DNA of 64,000 nt from Chitinophaga pinensis (GTDB lineage Bacteria; Bacteroidota; Bacteroidia; UBA4408), in the NCBI GenBank assembly GCA_945872355.1, contig CAMBZU010000004.1:1-64000 (forward strand), in the 5' to 3' direction. The translations under genes and the position numbers were made by a program. The notes beneath the pieces are model-generated. The model saw only the letters and a list, made by a program, of their open reading frames with translations, was not told the DNA's origin and did not search any database. The first letter of the stretch is position 1. Each line of letters opens with the position of its first letter. Shown here piece after piece: positions 57,687 to 64,000 of this stretch.

Positions 57687-58604
57687 TTACTTGAGCAACG
57701 ACTTTAATTTTTCAGTGCGCTCAAAGCCAAAGAGCCTAAATAAGAAAACGTAAATGCTTGTGGTTGCTGCACTCACCTTCGGTTTAAAATCTTTAGGAAT
57801 ATGCAATGCATATGCATCAATGGCCAAGGTTTTATTGTGTAAATAAATTACTCTTATGGCATCAAACAAAGCCTGATAATAAGGATGCATCAAAACTTTG
57901 CTTGTTTTTTCTTCTAAAAACTTGATGATTGATATTCTCAAACTTAAATAACGCGCCATGTTTTCTGAAACATTTTGCTGCGAAATAGAGCCACCTTCTC
58001 TATCTCTAACTATAGTCAAAGGCCTATTGTCATGAATTACTTTTGCACCCAAACGCATCATATTAAACATTAAAGCATACTCTTGACTACTTTTAAGTGT
58101 TACATCAAAGCCATTCGCAATTCTTACTGTTGTAGATTTAAATAAATTAGCGCTTGTTATACCTAATTGTGTATAAAGTAAACCAAGCCAAAAATCGTTA
58201 TGCGATACTTGATGTAACTTTTTATTTCCATTAAGCGATTGCCTGTGATAATCCGCTGCAATAATGTCTGGAAAACTATTTTCATTGATCAGTTTTACCT
58301 GATGCTGTATTTTGTCTGGCGCTAATAAATCATCTGCATCTAAAAACTGAATATAATCTCCTTTAGCTTCCTGCAGGGCTCTGTTTCTTGCATATGGCGC
58401 ACCTTTTTGTGTTTCTTGAACTAAAGTAATTAAATCGCTATGCTCAGCGGCAAAACGTGTCAAAATTGAAAGCGTATTATCGGTTGAATTATTGTTTACA
58501 CATATAATTTGCAGGGCTTTATAATTTTGGTTGAGCAACGACTGTATGCACTGTGCTATATATTGCTCCACATTGTAACAAGGAATAATCACAGAAATCT
58601 GCAT
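57687..58604 (-). CDS. Family 2 glycosyltransferase
   Basis: ISVIIPCYNVEQYIAQCIQSLLNQNY, GDYIQFLDADDLL. Confidence 0.92.
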   Translation of the reverse strand: MQISVIIPCYNVEQYIAQCIQSLLNQNYKALQIICVNNNSTDNTLSILTRFAAEHSDLITLVQETQKGAPYARNRALQEAKGDYIQFLDADDLLAPDKIQHQVKLINENSFPDIIAADYHRQSLNGNKKLHQVSHNDFWLGLLYTQLGITSANLFKSTTVRIANGFDVTLKSSQEYALMFNMMRLGAKVIHDNRPLTIVRDREGGSISQQNVSENMARYLSLRISIIKFLEEKTSKVLMHPYYQALFDAIRVIYLHNKTLAIDAYALHIPKDFKPKVSAATTSIYVFLFRLFGFERTEKLKSLLK

Positions 58605-58613
58605 ATTAACAAC

Positions 58614-59120
58614 TTATTGAAAGGAAATCAATAACTGATTTTTTTCTACTGCATTGCCTTTCACCGCGTGAATTTTTTTAATTACGCCCGCTGTTGGTGA
58701 TTTAATTATGTTTTCCATTTTCATGGCCTCTAAAATCAATATTGCATCACCTTTGGCAATAGTGTCCCCTTCATTTACAGCAATGTTTAATACCAAACCT
58801 GGCATAGGCGCTTTTAACTCCAACACCTTTTTAGCTGCCAAGCTGTCCATTCCTAAACTCTTGAGTAAAGCATCAAATTGATCGGTAATTTTAATTGAGT
58901 TTAATTTACCATTTAGTTTTAAATCTACTTGCTTGCCTATTTTGTCAACCTTTAGTATTTCAATATTATATGATTTACCGTTTTTAAGAATATGCCAATG
59001 GGTTGCCGAAGATTTTACGCGGTCGATAACAAAAGATGTATCGTTTATTTTTCCTTGTTGATATTGCTTATCGTCAAAGTCAATATCAAAATTTAGGTTA
59101 TTGAGGTTTGCTTTTATCAT
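58614..59120 (-). CDS. Biotin/lipoyl carrier protein (acyl-CoA carboxylase BCCP-like)
   Basis: LEAMKMENIIKSPTAGVIKKIHAVKGNAVEKNQLL. Confidence 0.88.
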   Translation of the reverse strand: MIKANLNNLNFDIDFDDKQYQQGKINDTSFVIDRVKSSATHWHILKNGKSYNIEILKVDKIGKQVDLKLNGKLNSIKITDQFDALLKSLGMDSLAAKKVLELKAPMPGLVLNIAVNEGDTIAKGDAILILEAMKMENIIKSPTAGVIKKIHAVKGNAVEKNQLLISFQ

Positions 59121-59130
59121 AGCTTAATTC

Positions 59131-59385
59131 TTAAACAACAACAGGTAAGTTTACAGCCTCAACTGCTTTTATTTCTTTAACTGCTCTTTTAACCGTTTCT
59201 TCAACGCCCGCTTTCATAGTCATCATGCTCATGTTACAAGTGCTACAACTTCCGTGAAGCTTCACTCTTGCTACAAAATCATCAGTTACATCCACCAGTG
59301 AAACATCGCCTCCATCTGCTTCTAAAAATGGTCTAATTTGTTTTAAAGCCTCCTCTATTCTTTGATATAAATCGCTGTTCAACAT
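59131..59385 (-). CDS. NifU C-terminal domain protein (Nfu-type Fe-S scaffold)
   Basis: LEADGGDVSLVDVTDDFVARVKLHGSCSTCNMSMMTMKAGVE. Confidence 0.93.
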   Translation of the reverse strand: MLNSDLYQRIEEALKQIRPFLEADGGDVSLVDVTDDFVARVKLHGSCSTCNMSMMTMKAGVEETVKRAVKEIKAVEAVNLPVVV

Positions 59386-59508
59386 TGTTTTTTGGTATAA
59401 TTAAAGGCGAAATTAATAAAGTTAATTGAATGTGAAAATATTAGTGCAAAATGAAGCCACTTGACCTGAATAAAGTTGAAGCATAAACAAGCACCAATTG
59501 ATGAAATA

Positions 59509-59635
59509 ATACCAATTACACTTTCAATTTAGTCCAATTGCGGCATTACCATATGGTACTAATTTCAAGTAGTATCGGCATTAACCATTGCATATTTATT
59601 TTTTAGTTGGCCTAAAAAATAAATGCAATTGGTAT
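59509..59635. repeat. MITE-like inverted-repeat element, copy 2
   Basis: ATACCAATT...AATTGGTAT ends; CGGCATTA direct repeats at 59541 and 59576; right-half hairpin TTTATTTTTTAG/CTAAAAAATAAA around TTGGC. Confidence 0.6.
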
Positions 59636-59748
59636 AATATGATTAAAAGTATATTCCCACCCTGCAAATGTTTTAATACATTGTTCCTTAAGAACCTAGA
59701 TGCTATGCTGCACAACCAGACCAGGATGTACCCAAATTAAAATTTTTA

Positions 59749-60399
59749 TTACTTTTTTCTGCAAATCATCAGCCCATCTCTTAATGGCAGCAAAAAAGGT
59801 TCTACGCGTTCGTCATTAAACATCAATTCATTATAAGCATGCATAGCTATAGTATCAGCATCTTTCTTAACTGAATCATCAACAACCTTTCCACTCCATA
59901 ATACATTATCTGCAATAATATAACCGCCACTAATTACTTTATCGAAAACCATTTCATAATACAAGGCATAGTTTTTTTTATCGGCATCAATAAAAACCAA
60001 ATCAAATTTTTCATTTATAGTGGGAATAATTGTTTGCGCATTTCCATTTATATAATGGAGTTGTGACGCTTTTTCCGACAAGGCAAAATACTGCTTGACT
60101 TTATCTGCTAATTCTTCATTTACATCAATTGTAATAAGCTTTCCATTGTTTGTTAAACCTTCTGCCAAACAAAGTGCAGCATAGCCTGTAAAAGTGCCTA
60201 TCTCTAAAATACAATTTGGCCTAATCATTTTGCTAATCATCGCTAAAAATCGGCCTTGTAAATGTCCCGATAACATGCGTGGCATCAATACCTCCAAATG
60301 TGTTTCTCTATTCACCTTTTGTAAAAGTGGGCTTTCCTTTTCACTGTGGAGCTCACAATATTTTTCTATTTCATGGTTAACAATGTGCATGCTATTCAA
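59749..60399 (-). CDS. Class I SAM-dependent O-methyltransferase
   Basis: ILEIGTFTGYAALCLAEGL, LVFIDADKKNYALYYEMV, IIADNVLWSGKVVD. Confidence 0.9.
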   Translation of the reverse strand: MNSMHIVNHEIEKYCELHSEKESPLLQKVNRETHLEVLMPRMLSGHLQGRFLAMISKMIRPNCILEIGTFTGYAALCLAEGLTNNGKLITIDVNEELADKVKQYFALSEKASQLHYINGNAQTIIPTINEKFDLVFIDADKKNYALYYEMVFDKVISGGYIIADNVLWSGKVVDDSVKKDADTIAMHAYNELMFNDERVEPFLLPLRDGLMICRKK

Positions 60400-61615
60400 A
60401 TGTTAATGAATTCATATACTTTTCTTCAAAAACTTCATTTGCAATATTGTAAAGTTGCTTGTTTGTTATCTTTTCTATTTCTTCATATATGGAGCTCAAA
60501 GTATCTACCTTATTAAACATTAAAAGACTTTTTCCTAAAGCCAACATTACACTGCTGTTGTTTTCTTGTGCAAGCGAAATATTGCCACAAAGTTGCCGCT
60601 TTGCGCTGTGCAACTGCATTGAACTCAAAGGTGTTTCTCTTAACTTTTTCAGCTCTTTATAAACCAAGGCGGTGGTTTTTTGCAAGTACTTTTTATCTGT
60701 TCCTAAATATACTGCAAAAAGACCTGTATCGCTATATGCTACGTAGTTAGAGTCTAAATTATAAGCAAACCCATACTTCTCTCGGATATTTAAATTTAAC
60801 CTGCTATTCATGCCCGGCCCACCTAATAAATTGTTGAGCAAAACCATAGCTGTTCTTTTTTTTGAACCTGCCGAAGGTGCCAAACTACCAATAATACAAT
60901 GCGATTGATTTGAATTTACTTTACTTACGATATGAAAATTTTTATTCGTTGTTGGCGCCCTTCTAAGCAATGGATTGCCCTTGGTAGTATAAATTGCAAA
61001 GTGTTTTTCCATCACTTTTTTTACATACTCTTTTTTGTAATTGCCTACAATGCTAAAAACCATATTCTTAATTAAATAATGCCTTTTTATGAAATCAATG
61101 ATATGCTTTTGCTTAAAACTTTTCACACTCTCAACGGTACCCAAAATATTGTTTCCTAAAGGATGTTTGGTATAAAGATGGGTTTCAAAATCATCATAAA
61201 TTTGTTCTGCTGGTGTATCTTTATAAGAGTGTATCTCATCAATAATAACATCCTTTTCTTTTTCAATTTCCTTTATTGGAAAAGTGGAGTTAAAAGTAAT
61301 ATCAGCAATAAGCTCCACAGCTCGCTCTAAATATTGCTTTTGAAAAGAGGCATAAATACAGGTTTCTTCCTTAGATGTATATGCGTTTAACTCACCTCCT
61401 ACACTATCTATTCTACCTAAAATATGATAAAACCTTCGCTTCGAAGTACCTTTAAACAAAGTGTGCTCAATATAGTGTGCTAACCCTTGTTCTGTTTGCT
61501 TTTCTTCGCGCGTTCCTGCATTTAAAATAATACCACAATGTGCAGCTTCGCCTACAACTTGCTTATAAATAACACGCAAACCGTTCGGCAATTCAAAAAT
61601 ATCAAATTCATTCAT
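60392..61615 (-). CDS. M16-family zinc peptidase (single domain pair)
   Basis: GLAHYIEHTLFKGT (HxxEH), LLNNLLGGPGMNSRLNLNIREKYGFAYNL. Confidence 0.92.
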   Translation of the reverse strand: MNEFDIFELPNGLRVIYKQVVGEAAHCGIILNAGTREEKQTEQGLAHYIEHTLFKGTSKRRFYHILGRIDSVGGELNAYTSKEETCIYASFQKQYLERAVELIADITFNSTFPIKEIEKEKDVIIDEIHSYKDTPAEQIYDDFETHLYTKHPLGNNILGTVESVKSFKQKHIIDFIKRHYLIKNMVFSIVGNYKKEYVKKVMEKHFAIYTTKGNPLLRRAPTTNKNFHIVSKVNSNQSHCIIGSLAPSAGSKKRTAMVLLNNLLGGPGMNSRLNLNIREKYGFAYNLDSNYVAYSDTGLFAVYLGTDKKYLQKTTALVYKELKKLRETPLSSMQLHSAKRQLCGNISLAQENNSSVMLALGKSLLMFNKVDTLSSIYEEIEKITNKQLYNIANEVFEEKYMNSLTFE

Positions 61616-61627
61616 AAAGTCTTTTCC

Positions 61628-62122
61628 TTACTGTTTTGTGGGAATTAAATCGGCAATAGCTACCCCTATCGATTGGTTTATTGTTTCTGTAATTCTACCA
61701 ATTTCTATCCCCTTTTGAAGGATGATAAAAACTGGTGTGTTGTTTATACTATAACTATTTTCTATGCCTTGTGGCGATCTTTTATCCCTGTCTAAAAAAC
61801 ATAAAGTTATACGTTGTTTGCTTATGCCAGCCAAATCTATCACCTTGTAAAACTGTGGGAGCAACTGTTGACTTTTCTCACACCAAGTTCCTGCAAACAC
61901 AATAAATTGTATGTCCTTGGACATTTCTTTTATGGCATTAATTGCCGAAATATTGAGCTGATAATTAAAATAGCCATCCTTATACCATCTAAAACTTAAA
62001 CTTCGCTCCAATATCCTTACATCAGAAATACCTACAATTACGTTTTGCTCAGTATTTACTGAAGTTTGTGATAAGCCAATTTCACTCAAAAAAAGAAAAA
62101 ACAATAAAAATTTGTAATGCAT
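61628..62122 (-). CDS. Thioredoxin-fold secreted protein with CxxS motif
   Basis: FAGTWCEKSQQLLPQFYKVID, NTPVFIILQKGIEIGRI; start at ATG 62122 gives signal peptide. Confidence 0.75.
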   Translation of the reverse strand: MHYKFLLFFLFLSEIGLSQTSVNTEQNVIVGISDVRILERSLSFRWYKDGYFNYQLNISAINAIKEMSKDIQFIVFAGTWCEKSQQLLPQFYKVIDLAGISKQRITLCFLDRDKRSPQGIENSYSINNTPVFIILQKGIEIGRITETINQSIGVAIADLIPTKQ

Positions 62123-62320
62123 TGCAATCTTTTTAAGGAAGTTAAGTTCTTGTAATTTTAAACTGCAATAAAAGTACACAGCAATTCAACAACTGCCAAT
62201 TTTAATTGTTGTGAATGGTAATTATATGTAAAACAGCTTGTTAAAAAAGGTTAAGCAAACACAGTAGTAACAAGGCTTATATAACTTTGATTAAGTTTAG
62301 TGCATTAAACAAATATTCGA

Positions 62321-63913
62321 GTGAATAATAAAAGAATTTTATTAGCAATTGTTGTTATCCTACTTGCCATTGGAGGCTTAATTGCTTTTCAATTGTATTG
62401 GATTAAAAGTGCAGTTGAAATTAAACAAGAAAGGTTCGACGCTGGGGTAAGTGAAGCGTTGCAAAAAGTAGCTTATAACCTCCAAAAAAAGGCAGTAGCT
62501 GCTAAAGTAACACGCAGACTTAACATGCACCGCCAATCTGAACGAGATGATCATTTATCTGAAAATAAAATATCCTTCAAAAAAAGAAAAAACAACTACA
62601 AAGACATGCGTTTAAATGTGTTTGAAGAAATAATAACTGATAGCGGCGGTGTTCAAACCAAAAAACAAAGTACTAAAACTTATAAAAGCAATGCGCTTAA
62701 TCACCCCGATTTTAAAATAAATGTCGATTTAAAAAAGAAAGAACCTTTTTCGGTAAACCAAAAAGAAGGCGGCAACAAAAGCCTAAGCTGGTTTTTAAAT
62801 CAACAAGACATGATGAACGATATTTTTGATGAGTTGGTAAGCATCAATATTTACAACGATTACAGCAATAAGATTGATACTGTTGCACTAGATAGCATGG
62901 TTAGGAGTGAACTAAAACAACAAGGTATTGATACAAAATATGAATATGGCATTTTAAATCAAAATCAAAATGCCTTTGTTTTCCCTGTTAAAGCACAATT
63001 AATTTCCACACTCTTAAAATCACCATACCGAATTAGCCTTACTGCACAAAATATTTTTATCAACCCAAGGTACTTAAGTTTACATTTTCCCTCACAACAA
63101 AACTATATCTTACGTAATCTATGGTATATGTTACTTGGGTCAGCTTTCTTAATTCTATTAATTATTTGGATGTTTTCATATACAATTGCTACTATATTTA
63201 AACAGAAAAAACTTTCTGATATTAAAAATGACTTCATTAATAACATGACGCATGAGTTTAAAACTCCAATTTCTACAATTTCTCTGGCTTGCGAAGTGCT
63301 AGGTGATAATACTGTGGAAAAAAGTCCCCAAAAATTGGGTAATTACGTTAAGGTTATTAAAGATGAAAACAAAAGACTTGGGCTTTTGGTCGAAAATGTT
63401 TTACAAACAGCTGTTTTAGATAAAGGTGAACTTAAATTGAAACTAAAGTCACTTGATGTTCACGAAATTATTGAAGATGTGCTCAACAACAGCTATGTGC
63501 AAATTGAAAATAAAAAAGCAGAAATAGAAATTGAATTTGACGCCATTGAATCAGTTTTAAGCGCCGACAAAGTGCATCTTTCAAACATTATTTATAACTT
63601 GCTTGATAACGCTTTAAAATATGCTACTAACGATCCATTAATCACAATTTTTACTAAAAGCGATAATAAAGGAGTATATATTGGCGTTAAGGACAATGGA
63701 ATGGGCATCAGTAAAGAAAATCAAAAAAGAATTTTCGATAAGCTTTATCGCGTTCCAACAGGTAACATTCACAATGTAAAAGGTTTTGGATTAGGGTTAA
63801 GTTATGTTAAAGCAATTATAGAAAAGCATGGTGGCAGCATTTTTGTAGAGAGTAGCCTCGGTGTTGGAAGCACATTCACTTGCTTCTTCCCTTATAAACA
63901 AATAGAAAAATAA
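62321..63913 (+). CDS. Membrane sensor histidine kinase
   Basis: Two TMs; FINNMTHEFKTPISTISLACE H-box, N-box LLDNALKY, GFGLGLSYVKAIIEKHGG; GTG start. Confidence 0.92.
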   Translation: MNNKRILLAIVVILLAIGGLIAFQLYWIKSAVEIKQERFDAGVSEALQKVAYNLQKKAVAAKVTRRLNMHRQSERDDHLSENKISFKKRKNNYKDMRLNVFEEIITDSGGVQTKKQSTKTYKSNALNHPDFKINVDLKKKEPFSVNQKEGGNKSLSWFLNQQDMMNDIFDELVSINIYNDYSNKIDTVALDSMVRSELKQQGIDTKYEYGILNQNQNAFVFPVKAQLISTLLKSPYRISLTAQNIFINPRYLSLHFPSQQNYILRNLWYMLLGSAFLILLIIWMFSYTIATIFKQKKLSDIKNDFINNMTHEFKTPISTISLACEVLGDNTVEKSPQKLGNYVKVIKDENKRLGLLVENVLQTAVLDKGELKLKLKSLDVHEIIEDVLNNSYVQIENKKAEIEIEFDAIESVLSADKVHLSNIIYNLLDNALKYATNDPLITIFTKSDNKGVYIGVKDNGMGISKENQKRIFDKLYRVPTGNIHNVKGFGLGLSYVKAIIEKHGGSIFVESSLGVGSTFTCFFPYKQIEK

Positions 63914-63931
63914 TATTTAAAATAAAGACAT

Positions 63932-64000
63932 ATGACAAAAGATTTCAAACCCAAAGTGTTATTAGTTGAAGATGATCCTAATTTAGGAAATCTATTGCTC
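63932..64000 (+). CDS. Response regulator, truncated by window edge
   Basis: MTKDFKPKVLLVEDDPNLGNLLL directly after histidine kinase. Confidence 0.85.
   Translation, partial: MTKDFKPKVLLVEDDPNLGNLLL

Noticed and set aside
63932-64000. Apparent short ORF at the right edge
   Set aside because: Not a small gene; it is the start of a response regulator truncated by the window.

Overview
This is an AT-rich chromosomal window from a Bacteroidota. Supporting signs are Por-type (T9SS) C-terminal sorting domains, TAnnTTTG -7 promoter motifs, FtsB/DivIC-type and OMP_b-brl proteins, and a eukaryote/archaeal-type ProS. It holds about 56 genes, mostly housekeeping: lhgO, rpe, nadB, rimK, rpsT, proS, pssA, purS, kdsA, mdh, murA, thiL, nfuA-like and one tRNA-Glu. 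There are also envelope and secretion proteins: five likely T9SS cargo proteins, a TonB-type outer-membrane barrel, low-complexity lipoproteins and a histidine kinase/response-regulator pair cut by the right edge. I see no CRISPR array, prophage, transposase or obvious defence island. The most interesting signals are: (1) two related ~125 bp MITE-like inverted-repeat elements (14403-14527 and 59509-59635); (2) an intergenic palindrome cluster whose terminal inverted repeats supply the stop codons of two convergent genes (1443-1610), with decayed fragments elsewhere; (3) a secreted protein made of perfect 16-aa GKIESNGDIRxxGSIx repeats, ending in a hairpin shared with a convergent atypical response regulator; (4) a MurA with the catalytic Cys replaced by Asp; (5) a two-tier hairpin locus at 54.5 kb; (6) a prion-like N/Y/G/S-rich lipoprotein with a 90-bp higher-order repeat. 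All calls come from reading the sequence; no searches were run.
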